From Luteimonas sp. 9C (lineage in GTDB: Bacteria; Pseudomonadota; Gammaproteobacteria; Xanthomonadales; Xanthomonadaceae), in the NCBI RefSeq assembly GCF_902506295.1, contig NZ_LR733312.1:1025572-1089571 (forward strand): 64,000 nucleotides of DNA, in the 5' to 3' direction. Positions 1 to 9,001 of the stretch are shown here, piece after piece. The notes beneath the pieces are model-generated. The model did not search any database. It was not told where the DNA came from and was given only the letters and a program-made list of their open reading frames with translations. Each line of letters opens with the position of its first letter. The first letter of the stretch is position 1. The position numbers and the translations under genes were made by a program.

Positions 1-1113
1 GCCGCCGCCCGCCCCCGCCGCTCTTTCTTCGCCTATGCATCGGCCCTGCTCGGCCTGCTCAGCGTGTTCGGCGTGGTCTGCTTCCACTTTCCGGAACTGC
101 TGACCAGCCGCGAGTTCCGTGCGGTCTACAACGAGGGCTTCGCCCGGCACCTGCTGCTGGTCGTCCTGGTCGCGGCGTTCATCCTCGGCACACTGGCGAT
201 CCTGCGCGACCGCAACCGGCGCATCGCGATGGTCGGCGTCGGCAGCGCGACGCTGGCCGTGCTGCTCGGCGGCACCAACGTGCAGTTCGACAGCATCGGC
301 GCGACCCCGTATTCGCTGGGGCTCGACTGGTTCGTGATCTCGCTGTTCTTCTCGGCGCTGGTGTTCGTGCCGCTGGAGCGCTATCTCGGCAGGCGGCGCA
401 TGTCGCCGCTGCGTCGCGGCTGGCGCACGGACATCGCCTACTTCTTCATGAGCCACGTGCTGGTGCAGTTCATCCTGATCCTGGTGACCGCGTCGACATC
501 GACCATCGCCGAACTCGCCGCGTTTCCGGCGCTCAAGGCGGCGATCCAGTCGCTCCCGGTCTGGGCGCAGTTCCTGATCGCGGTCTTCGTCGCCGATCTC
601 GCCCAGGCCCTGCTGCACCGGGCGTACCACAACGTGCCGTGGCTCTGGCGCTTCCATGCCGTCCACCATTCGAGCCGGGAGATGGACTGGCTGGCCGGTT
701 CGCGCATCCATGTCGTCGAGATCGTGCTCACCCGCAGCTTCGTGCTGTTGCCGCTGCTGGTACTGGGGTTCTCGACGCCGGCGGTCAACGCCTACGTCAT
801 CCTCGTCGGGCTGCAGGCGGTGGTCGCCCATGCCAACATCGGCGTGCGTTTCGGCTGGCTCGAATATCTGCTGGTGCTGCCGCGCTACCACCACTGGCAT
901 CACGCCCGGCAGCAGGACTATATCGACGTCAATTACGCGATCCACCTGCCACTGATCGACATGCTGATGGGCACGTTCAAGCTGCCCCCGGACCGGTCGG
1001 CGTGGCCGGAGGAGTACGGGGTCATGAAGCTGGACACCGTGCCGAAGGGCATCGTCGAACAGCATCTGATGCCGTTCCGGCGCCGGAAGACCTTCGATGC
1101 GTTCGTGGACTGA
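1..1113 (+). CDS. Sterol desaturase / fatty acid hydroxylase family membrane protein, 5' end outside window
   Basis: This is an integral membrane di-iron oxygenase of the sterol desaturase/fatty acid hydroxylase superfamily, which hydroxylates or desaturates lipid C-H bonds. The reading frame is open from base 1, so the start lies upstream of the window; a GTG at 64 is only an internal candidate. Counting from base 1, the three histidine clusters that bind the diiron centre are HRAYH (206-210), HAVHH (219-223) and HHWHH (297-301). Several hydrophobic segments precede and separate them. The substrate cannot be read from the sequence. It ends 9 bases before the next gene on the same strand, so the two may be cotranscribed. 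The family call is firm. Confidence 0.88.
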   Translation, partial: AAARPRRSFFAYASALLGLLSVFGVVCFHFPELLTSREFRAVYNEGFARHLLLVVLVAAFILGTLAILRDRNRRIAMVGVGSATLAVLLGGTNVQFDSIGATPYSLGLDWFVISLFFSALVFVPLERYLGRRRMSPLRRGWRTDIAYFFMSHVLVQFILILVTASTSTIAELAAFPALKAAIQSLPVWAQFLIAVFVADLAQALLHRAYHNVPWLWRFHAVHHSSREMDWLAGSRIHVVEIVLTRSFVLLPLLVLGFSTPAVNAYVILVGLQAVVAHANIGVRFGWLEYLLVLPRYHHWHHARQQDYIDVNYAIHLPLIDMLMGTFKLPPDRSAWPEEYGVMKLDTVPKGIVEQHLMPFRRRKTFDAFVD

Positions 1114-1122
1114 GGCCTCGCG

Positions 1123-1494
1123 ATGACGCACACGATCCGCATCCCGCTGACGATCCTCCTCCTGCTGATCCTGTCCGCATGCGCGAGCGAGCCGCGCCTG
1201 CTGATGCCGACCTCGCCCGAGGGCATCGCGTGCGTCGCGGCTTGCGATGCGGTGCGCTCGCGCTGCAGCGCGTCCGAGTCCTCACTCGCCCAGAGCGCCG
1301 CCAGCAGCTGCGACAACAGCCATGAGGTGCAGACGTGCGTCGACCGCGCCGTCGACGATCGGACCGTCCTTGCCTGCGAAGCAAAACAGAACTTCGGACT
1401 CTGTCCCGACGCGGTGCCGAACCTGGAACCGTGCAACGAGGCGCGCCTGATGTGCGCCTTGCGCTGCGGCGCACGCATGCTCGACGCCGAGTAG
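1123..1494 (+). CDS. Small cysteine-rich lipoprotein of unknown function
   Basis: The product is 123 residues and begins with a hydrophobic signal peptide ending in the lipobox L-S-A-C, so Cys20 is the predicted lipidated residue. The mature part holds ten further cysteines, at 37, 41, 48, 63, 72, 85, 94, 104, 111 and 115. This even number could form five disulfides in the periplasm. The spacings do not suggest a c-type heme (no CxxCH). I do not recognise the family. It starts 9 bases after the desaturase-like gene and ends just before a terminator that belongs to the converging fumarase gene. Confidence 0.75.
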   Translation: MTHTIRIPLTILLLLILSACASEPRLLMPTSPEGIACVAACDAVRSRCSASESSLAQSAASSCDNSHEVQTCVDRAVDDRTVLACEAKQNFGLCPDAVPNLEPCNEARLMCALRCGARMLDAE

Positions 1495-1497
1495 CCC

Positions 1498-1525
1498 AAA
1501 AAAAAAACGGCGCCCCGAGGCGCCG
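1498..1525 (-). terminator. Rho-independent terminator of the fumarase gene
   Basis: Read on the minus strand, a perfect 7-bp stem (1519-1525 with 1508-1514, loop 1515-1518) is followed by ten consecutive U (1498-1507). It lies 19 bases past the fumarase stop. It also sits just downstream of the converging lipoprotein gene. Confidence 0.9.
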
Positions 1526-1544
1526 TGTTCTGGGTGCGTCGCCG

Positions 1545-3104
1545 TCAGGCGATCTCGACCACCGGAATGCCGCCGATGCGCGCCTTCCACTCGCGCGGCC
1601 CGGTCTCGTGCACCGAGGTACCGGCCGAATCGACGGCCACGGTCACCGGCATGTCCTGCACGGTGAACTCGTAGATCGCTTCCATGCCGAGGTCCTCGAA
1701 CGCGAGCACCTTCGCCGCCTTGATCGCCTTCGACACCAGATACGCCGAGCCGCCGACCGCCATCAGATACACCGACCGGTGCTTCTTGATCGCCTCGATC
1801 GCAGTCGGGCCACGCTCGGCCTTGCCGACCATGCCCAGCAGGCCGGTCTGCTCGAGGATCTGGTCGGTGAACTTGTCCATGCGCGTCGCGGTGGTCGGGC
1901 CCGCGGGGCCGACGACTTCATCGCGGACCGGATCGACCGGGCCGACGTAGTAGATGAAGCGGCCCTTGAGATCCACCGGCAGCGTCTCGCCGCGATTGAG
2001 CATCTCGACCATGCGCTTGTGCGCAGCGTCGCGGCCGGTCAGCAGCTTGCCGCTCAGCAGCAGCACCTCGCCCGGCTTGAAGGTCGTGACCTCGTCCGGC
2101 GTGATCGTGTCGAGGTCGACGCGGCGCGCGCCGGTCGGGTTGTAGGTCAGCTCCGGCCAGTCGGCCAGCGACGGCGGATCGAGCATCACCGGGCCGCTGC
2201 CATCAAGCGTGAAATGCGCGTGGCGCGTGGCCGCGCAGTTCGGGATCAGCGCGACCGGCAGGTTCGCCGCGTGGGTCGGGAAATCCTTGACCTTGATGTC
2301 GAGCACCGTGGTCAGGCCGCCCAGGCCCTGCGCGCCGATCCCGAGCGCGTTGACCTTGTCGTAGAGCTCGAGCCGCAGTTCCTCTGCGCGGTTCGACGCG
2401 CCGCGGGCCTGCAGCTCGACGATGTCGATCGGCTCCATCAGCGCTTCCTTGGCCAGCAGCATCGCCTTCTCGGCGGTGCCGCCGATGCCGATGCCGAGCA
2501 TGCCCGGCGGGCACCAGCCGGCGCCCATCGTCGGCACGGTCTTGAGCACCCAGTCGACGATCGAATCCGAGGGGTTGAGCATCGCGAACTTCGACTTCGC
2601 TTCCGAGCCGCCGCCCTTGGCCGCGACGATCACATCCACCGTGTTGCCCGGCACGATCTTGACGTTGACCACGCCCGGCGTGTTGTCCTTCGTGTTGATG
2701 CGCTTGCCGGCGGGATCGGCCAGCACCGAGGCGCGCAGCTTGTTGTCGGGGTGGTTGTACGCGCGTCGCACGCCTTCGTGGACCATGTCCTCCACGCCCA
2801 TCGTCGCGTCGTCCCAGCGCACCGACATGCCCACTTCGAGGAACACGGTCACGATGCCGGTGTCCTGGCAGATCGGCCGGTGGCCTTCGGCGCACATGCG
2901 CGAATTGATCAGGATCTGCGCGATCGCGTCCTTCGCGGCCGGCGAGGCCTCGCGCTCGTAGGCGGCGGCGAGGTTCCTGATGTAGTCGACCGGGTGGTAG
3001 TAGCTGATGTACTGCAGGGCGTCGGCGACGGACTGGATGAAATCGTCCTGGCGGATCGACACGGGTGTCGACGACACCTGGGATGCGGAATGGCTGGCGG
3101 TCAC
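1545..3104 (-). CDS. fumA: Fumarate hydratase, class I (iron-sulfur)
   Basis: This TCA-cycle enzyme interconverts fumarate and L-malate using a 4Fe-4S cluster. With a GTG start at 3104 it has 519 residues, close to class I fumarases. The three cluster cysteines are visible at about 79 (in CQDTG), 198 (in GWCPPG) and 290 (in NCAATRH); their spacing matches FumA-type enzymes. The start is uncertain: the frame stays open upstream, no clear ribosome binding site precedes 3104, and two further GTG codons lie just inside. The recognisable protein begins near the IRQDDFIQSVADAL segment. A strong terminator follows, so the gene is probably monocistronic. Confidence 0.95.
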   Translation of the reverse strand: MTASHSASQVSSTPVSIRQDDFIQSVADALQYISYYHPVDYIRNLAAAYEREASPAAKDAIAQILINSRMCAEGHRPICQDTGIVTVFLEVGMSVRWDDATMGVEDMVHEGVRRAYNHPDNKLRASVLADPAGKRINTKDNTPGVVNVKIVPGNTVDVIVAAKGGGSEAKSKFAMLNPSDSIVDWVLKTVPTMGAGWCPPGMLGIGIGGTAEKAMLLAKEALMEPIDIVELQARGASNRAEELRLELYDKVNALGIGAQGLGGLTTVLDIKVKDFPTHAANLPVALIPNCAATRHAHFTLDGSGPVMLDPPSLADWPELTYNPTGARRVDLDTITPDEVTTFKPGEVLLLSGKLLTGRDAAHKRMVEMLNRGETLPVDLKGRFIYYVGPVDPVRDEVVGPAGPTTATRMDKFTDQILEQTGLLGMVGKAERGPTAIEAIKKHRSVYLMAVGGSAYLVSKAIKAAKVLAFEDLGMEAIYEFTVQDMPVTVAVDSAGTSVHETGPREWKARIGGIPVVEIA

Positions 3105-3210
3105 GGCGGGCTCGACGGCGGGCGGAAAACCCGCCCATTCTAGGCCATCGATCCGTGCCCGGCCCCGGCGCGCGCTGCCCGCGCGTCGCCTGCCGGCGCA
3201 CACTGTGCGC

Positions 3211-3855
3211 ATGGAGACCTTCGTACTCGTACTGGATCTGGTCGGCACCTTCGTGTTCGCGCTCAGCGGCGCCATGCTCGGCGTACGCCGCCGGCTGGAT
3301 CTCTTCGGCGTGCTGGTGCTGGCCTTCGCGGCGGCCACGGCGGGCGGCATGACCCGCGACGTGCTCATCGGCGCCACCCCGGTCGCCGCGCTCAGCGACT
3401 GGCGCTATCCGGCGATCACCCTGGCCGCCGGCGTGATCACCTTCGTCTGGGCGCCGATGATCGAGCGGTTGCAACAGCCCGTGCGCATGTTCGACGCGAT
3501 GGGGCTGGCGCTGTTCGCCGTCGCCGGGACGCAGAAGGCGCTGGATTTCGGCGTGCCGCCCCCGATGGCCGCCGGTCTCGGCATGCTCACCGGCATCGGC
3601 GGTGGCATCGCGCGCGATGTGCTGCTGGCCCAGGTCCCGCTGGTGTTGCGCGCCGAGCTCTACGCGGTCGCGGCGCTGGCCGGCGCCGCCGTGGTCGCCG
3701 CGGGACACTGGCTGCACTGGCCACCGATGCCCTGCGCGATCGCGGGCGCCCTGCTGTGCTTCGGTCTGCGGATGATGGCGCTGCGCTTCGGCTGGCATCT
3801 GCCGATCGCCCTGCAGTCCGGCGGTGATGGCGAACCGCCCGATGCGATGCGCTGA
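3211..3855 (+). CDS. YicG/UPF0126 (TRIC-type) inner membrane protein
   Basis: The product is a 214-residue hydrophobic protein with about six to seven membrane segments. It carries the two repeated family motifs GGMTRDVLIG and GGGIARDVLL, one in each half, marking an internal duplication. This is the UPF0126/YicG family, related to the trimeric intracellular cation (TRIC) channels; some members are linked to glycine transport or cation flux, but the substrate here is unknown. The ATG at 3211 is chosen because the preceding codons are Arg/Pro-rich and not membrane-like. It diverges from the fumarase gene, so the 106-base spacer must hold both promoters. Confidence 0.85.
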   Translation: METFVLVLDLVGTFVFALSGAMLGVRRRLDLFGVLVLAFAAATAGGMTRDVLIGATPVAALSDWRYPAITLAAGVITFVWAPMIERLQQPVRMFDAMGLALFAVAGTQKALDFGVPPPMAAGLGMLTGIGGGIARDVLLAQVPLVLRAELYAVAALAGAAVVAAGHWLHWPPMPCAIAGALLCFGLRMMALRFGWHLPIALQSGGDGEPPDAMR

Positions 3856-3897
3856 CGGTCTCGGCCGTCTGCCACGCGCCCGCATACGATAGCGCCC

Positions 3898-5772
3898 ATG
3901 TCGACACCTGCCCCCACGCGCGCCGCCGCGAGCGCGCAACGCCCCAGCCTGCGCGAACGCGTCGACGCGATGCGCAACCTCCGCCCGTTCCTGAAACTGA
4001 TCTGGCAGACCAGCCCCGGCCTGACGCTGACCAGCCTGGGCCTGCGCCTGGTCCGCGCGTTCCTGCCGGTGGTGATGCTCTACATCGGCAAGCTGATCAT
4101 CGACGAGGCGATCCGGCTGGTCGGCGCCGGCGTCGCCTTCGACGATCTCGCGACCGCCTGGAACGGCGGCGCGCTCGATCATCTGGCGTGGCTGCTGGCG
4201 CTGGAATTCGGCCTGGCGATCGGCTCCGACCTGCTCGGCCGGCTGGTCAGCTACGCCGACAACCTGCTGTCGGAACTGTTCACCAACGCGACCAGCGTGC
4301 GCCTAATGGAACACGCGGCGACGCTCGATCTCGAGGACTTCGAAGACCCCGAGCTGCAGGACAAGCTCGACCGCGCGCGCCGGCAGACGATGGGGCGCAT
4401 GAACCTGATGGGCCAGCTGTTCGGCCAGGTGCAGGACGCGATCACGGTCGTGAGTTTCGCGATCGGCCTGCTGGTCTACGCGCCGTGGCTGATCCTGCTG
4501 CTGGCGGTCGCCCTGATCCCGGCCTTCATCGGCGAATCGCACTTCAACGCGCTCGGCTACACGCTCAACTTCCAGTGGACGCCCGAGCGTCGCCAGCTGG
4601 AATACGTCCGCCAGACCGGCGCGAGCCTGGAGACCGCGAAAGAGGTCAAGATCTTCGGCCTGCACCGGTTCCTGATCGACCGCTACCGCACGCTGGCCGA
4701 CGGGTTCTTCCACGCCAACCGCTCGCTCGCGCGACGACGCGCGATCTGGGGCACCCTGCTCGCCGCGCTGGGCACGCTGGGCTACTACGTCGCCTACGCC
4801 TACATCGCCTGGCGCACGGTGCGCGGCGATTTCACGATCGGCGACCTGACCTTCCTCGCCGGCAGCTTCCGCCGCCTGCGCCAGCTGCTGGAAAGCCTGC
4901 TGGTCGGGTTTTCGCAGGTCGCGGGCCAGGCGCTGTATCTCGACGACCTGTTCTCGTTCTTCGCGATCGAACCCGAGATCACGTCCCCGGCCGACCCGGT
5001 GCCGTTCCCGCAGCCGATCCGCGGAGGCTTCACGTTCGAGAACGTGGGCTTCCGCTATCCGGGCGCGGAGCGCTGGGCGGTGCGCCATCTCGACTTCACC
5101 CTGCAGGCCGGCGAAGTGCTGGCCCTGGTCGGCGAGAACGGCGCCGGCAAGACCACGCTGGTGAAACTGCTGGCGCGTCTCTACGACCCGGACGAAGGCC
5201 GGATCCTGCTCGACGGCCGCGACCTGCGCGACTACGACCTCGACGCGCTGCGCGCCAATACCGGCGTGATCTTCCAGGACTTCGTGCGCTACCACCTGAC
5301 CGCCGGCGAGAACATCGGCGTCGGCCGGATCGAAGCCATGGGCGATGCATCGCGCATCCAGGATGCCGCGCGGCGCTCGATGGCCGACGATCTCATCGCA
5401 GGATTGCCCGACGGCTACGACCAGCTGATCGGCCGACGCTTCAAGTCCGGCGTGGATCTGTCCGGCGGGCAGTGGCAGAAGATCGCCATCGCGCGCGCTT
5501 ACATGCGCGAGGCGCAGGTGATGATCCTCGACGAACCGACCGCGGCGCTGGATGCGCGCAGCGAGTTCGAAGTCTTCCGCCGCTTCAAGGAGCTCTCGGA
5601 AGACCGCACCGCGGTGCTGATCTCGCACCGCTTCTCCAGCGTGCGCATGGCCGATCGCATCCTCGTGCTGGAACAGGGCCGCATCGAAGCCAGCGGCACG
5701 CATACCGAACTGATGACGCAGGGCGGACGCTACGCCGAGCTGTTCGAACTGCAGGCGGCAGGCTATCGCTGA
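3898..5772 (+). CDS. ABC transporter, fused permease and ATPase (MsbA-like half transporter)
   Basis: This 624-residue half transporter has an N-terminal domain of about six membrane helices (roughly 35-340) and a C-terminal nucleotide-binding domain. Walker A is GENGAGKTT (412-420), the signature is LSGGQ (521-525) and Walker B is ILDEP (543-547), followed by an H-loop (ISHRFSS). It would work as a homodimeric exporter in the inner membrane. Related domain orders export lipids, peptides or toxins, and nothing nearby fixes the substrate. The ATG at 3898 lacks an obvious ribosome binding site; an ATG at 3970 is an alternative. Confidence 0.9.
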   Translation: MSTPAPTRAAASAQRPSLRERVDAMRNLRPFLKLIWQTSPGLTLTSLGLRLVRAFLPVVMLYIGKLIIDEAIRLVGAGVAFDDLATAWNGGALDHLAWLLALEFGLAIGSDLLGRLVSYADNLLSELFTNATSVRLMEHAATLDLEDFEDPELQDKLDRARRQTMGRMNLMGQLFGQVQDAITVVSFAIGLLVYAPWLILLLAVALIPAFIGESHFNALGYTLNFQWTPERRQLEYVRQTGASLETAKEVKIFGLHRFLIDRYRTLADGFFHANRSLARRRAIWGTLLAALGTLGYYVAYAYIAWRTVRGDFTIGDLTFLAGSFRRLRQLLESLLVGFSQVAGQALYLDDLFSFFAIEPEITSPADPVPFPQPIRGGFTFENVGFRYPGAERWAVRHLDFTLQAGEVLALVGENGAGKTTLVKLLARLYDPDEGRILLDGRDLRDYDLDALRANTGVIFQDFVRYHLTAGENIGVGRIEAMGDASRIQDAARRSMADDLIAGLPDGYDQLIGRRFKSGVDLSGGQWQKIAIARAYMREAQVMILDEPTAALDARSEFEVFRRFKELSEDRTAVLISHRFSSVRMADRILVLEQGRIEASGTHTELMTQGGRYAELFELQAAGYR

Positions 5773-5912
5773 TCCGCATCGGCAGGCACGCGCTGGCGCC
5801 CGAAGGGGGCGTTGCGGGAAAGCCCGCACGCGCGCTTCGACAGAAACAGCGGCCGTGAGTCGGCGTTGACGCCGTCTTGCGTAGGCTGCCGACGACCACT
5901 GGAGTGCACCGA

Positions 5913-7589
5913 ATGTCCGACACCAGCCGCGCGCTCGCGCGTCATGCGCAGATCCTGCGATTCCTGATGAAGTATCGCAGTGCGGGGGTGTTGTCCGGCT
6001 TCGAACTCGAGCCCGCCGCGGGCGATGCGGCGCCGGAAGGCGAACCCGGCAAGCCGGAGGCTTTCGTCGACGATCTCGAAGCGCTCGGCCCGACCTTCAT
6101 CAAGATCGGCCAGGCGCTGTCGACGCGTCCCGACATGGTGCCGCCCGCCTATCTCGCTGCGCTCGAGCGCATGCAGGACGACGTGGCGCCGCTGCCGTTC
6201 GAGGTCATCCACGAGGCCGTCGAAGATGCGCTGGGCGTGCGCATCAGCAAGATCTTCGACACTTTCGACGAGACCCCGATCGGCGCCGCCTCGCTGGCCC
6301 AGGTGCATCGCGCGACGCTGCGGGACGGCCGCAAGGTCGCGGTGAAGGTGCAGCGCCCCGGCATCACCGAACAGATCCGCGACGATCTCGACACCCTCGC
6401 CCGCCTCGCCGGCGGCGTGGACCGCGTGACCGAAGTCGGTCGTCGCATCCGGTTCGCCGACTGGGTGCACGAGTTCCGGCGCACCCTGCTGGCCGAACTC
6501 GACTACCGCGTGGAGGCCGAGAACCTCGATCGTTTCGACGCGCACTTCGTCGCCTATCCCGCGCTGTTCGTGCCCAAGCCGATCTGGGACCTCACCCGCG
6601 CCCGCGTGCTGACGATGGAGCTCGTCGAAGGCACCAAGGTGACCGACATCACCGGCCTGCAGCGCACCGAACGCGACATGGCGCCGCTGGCGACCGAGCT
6701 GCTGCACGGGTATCTCGACCAGGTGTTCGTGCACGGCGAGATCCATGCCGATCCGCATCCGGGCAACCTGCTGTTCACGCGCGACGGGCGCCTGGCGCTG
6801 CTGGACCTGGGCATGGTCGCCCACGTCCCGCCGCGCACCCGCGAGCGCCTGCTCAAGCTCCTGTTCGCGGCCGTCGACGGACGTGGCGAGCAGGTCGCGG
6901 CCGAAGGCATCGCGATGGGCACGCGGCTGGAGGACTTCGACGAAGGCCGTTACTTCCGCGACGTCGGGCAGCTGGTCGCCCGTTACGCCGCGCAGTCGGG
7001 CGCGACGGGGCAGACCGAAGGCCGGCTGATGCTCGATCTCGTGCGTCTGGCGACGGCTTGCGGGCTGCGCACCGCCCCGGAAATGAGCCTGCTCGGCAAG
7101 ACCCTGCTGCATCTCGAATCGGTGGTGCAGGCGCTCGACCCCGAGCTGGACATGAAGCGCGTCGTCGAGGACCACCTCAACAACATGATGCGCCAGCGTC
7201 TGCGCAAGTCCTTGTCGCCGGCGAACCTCGCCAGCGAACTCATGGACATGCAGGAGCTGGTCCGCGATGCGCCGCGAAAGGTGTCGAACGTCCTGTCGCT
7301 GCTGTCGGAGAACCGCCTGCGCGTCCGCTTGACCGGGCTCGAGGAGTCGCACCTGCTCGAAAGTCTGCACAAGATCGCCAACCGCATCGCGGCCGGCATC
7401 GTCACCGCGGCGCTGATCCTGGCCTCGGCAATGATGATGGACAACCCCGGCGGCCCGCGGCTGTTCGGCTACCCGGCAATCGCGCTGTTGCTGTTCCTGA
7501 CCGGCGCCGGACTCGGCATCGCGATCGTGCTCAGCGCCCTGCTCGGCGACAAGCGCGCCAAGCCCAACGAGGAGCGCGGGCCGAACTAG
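5913..7589 (+). CDS. AarF/UbiB-family atypical kinase
   Basis: The 558-residue protein belongs to the AarF/ABC1/UbiB family, atypical kinases linked to ubiquinone biosynthesis and lipid homeostasis. Visible motifs are the Ala/Lys-rich IKIGQ segment with STRPD near the start, the ATP-site lysine in VAVKVQRPG, and the catalytic HADPHPGN plus DLG motifs. Two hydrophobic helices close the C terminus and should anchor it in the inner membrane. The ATG at 5913 is preferred over an upstream GTG at 5877 because GGAG (5901-5904) precedes it and homology begins nearby. Whether this is the main UbiB or a paralogue cannot be decided here. Confidence 0.9.
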   Translation: MSDTSRALARHAQILRFLMKYRSAGVLSGFELEPAAGDAAPEGEPGKPEAFVDDLEALGPTFIKIGQALSTRPDMVPPAYLAALERMQDDVAPLPFEVIHEAVEDALGVRISKIFDTFDETPIGAASLAQVHRATLRDGRKVAVKVQRPGITEQIRDDLDTLARLAGGVDRVTEVGRRIRFADWVHEFRRTLLAELDYRVEAENLDRFDAHFVAYPALFVPKPIWDLTRARVLTMELVEGTKVTDITGLQRTERDMAPLATELLHGYLDQVFVHGEIHADPHPGNLLFTRDGRLALLDLGMVAHVPPRTRERLLKLLFAAVDGRGEQVAAEGIAMGTRLEDFDEGRYFRDVGQLVARYAAQSGATGQTEGRLMLDLVRLATACGLRTAPEMSLLGKTLLHLESVVQALDPELDMKRVVEDHLNNMMRQRLRKSLSPANLASELMDMQELVRDAPRKVSNVLSLLSENRLRVRLTGLEESHLLESLHKIANRIAAGIVTAALILASAMMMDNPGGPRLFGYPAIALLLFLTGAGLGIAIVLSALLGDKRAKPNEERGPN

Positions 7590-7640
7590 GCCCGCCTCGC
7601 GGCTGGCACCTGCGCCCGCGGCGCAGGTGCAACGCCATGT

Positions 7641-7680
7641 CCGGCGCGATCATCGCCGGCAAAATGAGAACCGGTCTCAT
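7641..7680. promoter_or_regulatory. Two inverted repeats upstream of the ferredoxin-NADP reductase gene
   Basis: CCGGCG (7641-7646) pairs with CGCCGG (7654-7659) across 7 bases. Immediately after comes ATGAGA (7664-7669) with TCTCAT (7675-7680) across 5 bases. They lie 43-82 bases before the ATG at 7723, a usual place for an operator or a leader hairpin. No regulator is identified. Confidence 0.4.
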
Positions 7681-7722
7681 CGCTGGTATCATGTCCGGCT
7701 TGCCCGCGCCGCCTTTCCGCTT

Positions 7723-8517
7723 ATGTCAGCCGCCTTTGGCACCGAAACGGTGCTGGATGTCCGTCATTGGACGGATGCCTATTTCAGCTTCACCACCACC
7801 CGCGACGACGGATTCCGCTTCGAGAACGGCCAGTTCGTGATGATCGGGCTGGAGACCGAGGGCAAGCCGATCCTGCGCGCGTATTCGATCGCCAGCGCGA
7901 ACTGGGAAGAGCAGCTCGAGTTCTTCAGCATCAAGGTCGACAACGGTCCGCTGACCTCGCGCCTGCAGCACATCCAGCCCGGTGACCGCGTGCTCATCGG
8001 CCGCAAGCCGACCGGCACCCTGCTGATCCACGATCTGCACCCGGGCCGCAACCTGTATCTGCTGGGCACCGGCACGGGTTTCGCGCCGTGGCTGTCGGTG
8101 ATCAAGGACCCCGAGACCTACGAGCGTTTCGACAAGGTCATCGTGACCCACGGCGTGCGCACGCCGCAGGATCTCGCCTACCGCGACTACATCGTCAACG
8201 AGCTGCCGCACCACGAGTTTCTCGGCGAGCAGATGGCGAGGCAGCTGCTCTACTACCCCGCCGTGACCCGCGAAGACTTCGACTTCAACGGTCGCAGCCA
8301 CCGTGGCCGCCTGACCGATCTGCTCGACAGCGGCCGCATGGCGTCCGATCTCGGCCTGCCACCGCTCGATCCCGAACACGACCGCGCGATGATCTGCGGC
8401 AGCCCACAGATGCTGGCCGACTTCCGCCACCTGCTCGATGCCCGCGGCTTCGAAGCCGCGCCCCGCATCGGCACGCCGGGCCAGTACGTCTTCGAGCGCG
8501 CCTTCGTCGAGAAGTAG
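7723..8517 (+). CDS. fpr: Ferredoxin/flavodoxin--NADP+ reductase
   Basis: The 264-residue flavoenzyme moves electrons between NADPH and ferredoxin or flavodoxin, supporting Fe-S repair and oxidative-stress responses. The N-terminal beta-barrel FAD domain shows the RAYSIAS motif, and the NADP domain has GTGTGFAPW and, near the end, CGSPQML. It ends in an aromatic-poor tail (FVEK), as in bacterial subclass I/II FPRs. The ATG at 7723 is chosen over upstream in-frame starts because the family N terminus fits here. Two inverted repeats precede it, and a universal stress gene follows 45 bases downstream. Confidence 0.92.
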   Translation: MSAAFGTETVLDVRHWTDAYFSFTTTRDDGFRFENGQFVMIGLETEGKPILRAYSIASANWEEQLEFFSIKVDNGPLTSRLQHIQPGDRVLIGRKPTGTLLIHDLHPGRNLYLLGTGTGFAPWLSVIKDPETYERFDKVIVTHGVRTPQDLAYRDYIVNELPHHEFLGEQMARQLLYYPAVTREDFDFNGRSHRGRLTDLLDSGRMASDLGLPPLDPEHDRAMICGSPQMLADFRHLLDARGFEAAPRIGTPGQYVFERAFVEK

Positions 8518-8562
8518 AGGCGACCGGCCGTACACTCCGGATTCGATCCACTGGAGTGGGCC

Positions 8563-8985
8563 ATGAAGATCCTCGTGACCGTCGACGGCAGCGACATCAG
8601 TTCGCGCGCCGTGAAGTTCGCCCTCAAGCTCGCCAAGCAATCCGCCGCCGGGTCGAGCGTGGCCGTCCTGCACGTGGACCCGCCGGTCTTCCCCGGCGTG
8701 GAACGGCGCATCGGCAAAGAGGCTGTGCAGACCTACCACGTCGACAACCACGCACACGCGTTCAAGGCCGCGCGCAAGGCACTGGGACGGACCCGGGTTC
8801 CCGTGGAGGAACTGACCGCGATCGGCGAGATCGCCGGCACCATCCTCGCCGTCGCCGCCAAACGCAAGGTCGACCTGCTGGTGATGGGTTCGCACGGCCG
8901 CGGCGCCGTGAAGGGTGTGCTGCTGGGGTCGGTTTCCAGCAAGGTCATCGCGCAGACCACGATTCCGGTGACGATCGTCCGCTGA
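8563..8985 (+). CDS. Universal stress protein, UspA family
   Basis: This is a 140-residue single Usp domain protein, expected to be a cytoplasmic dimer. The N-terminal MKILVTVDGS strand and the C-terminal GSHGRGAVKGVLLGS loop form the ATP-binding G-2x-G-9x-G(S/T) motif, so it belongs to the nucleotide-binding branch. GGAG in the leader precedes the ATG. It follows the fpr gene closely and may be cotranscribed under stress. The exact role of such proteins is rarely known. Confidence 0.9.
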   Translation: MKILVTVDGSDISSRAVKFALKLAKQSAAGSSVAVLHVDPPVFPGVERRIGKEAVQTYHVDNHAHAFKAARKALGRTRVPVEELTAIGEIAGTILAVAAKRKVDLLVMGSHGRGAVKGVLLGSVSSKVIAQTTIPVTIVR

Positions 8986-9001
8986 GCCGCGCTGGCCTGC
9001 A

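Noticed and set aside
1335..3143. A 602-codon open frame on the plus strand, antisense to the fumarase.
   Set aside because: It is Arg/His/Asp-rich noise typical of GC-rich antisense frames, while the minus strand has a complete fumarase with all cluster cysteines.
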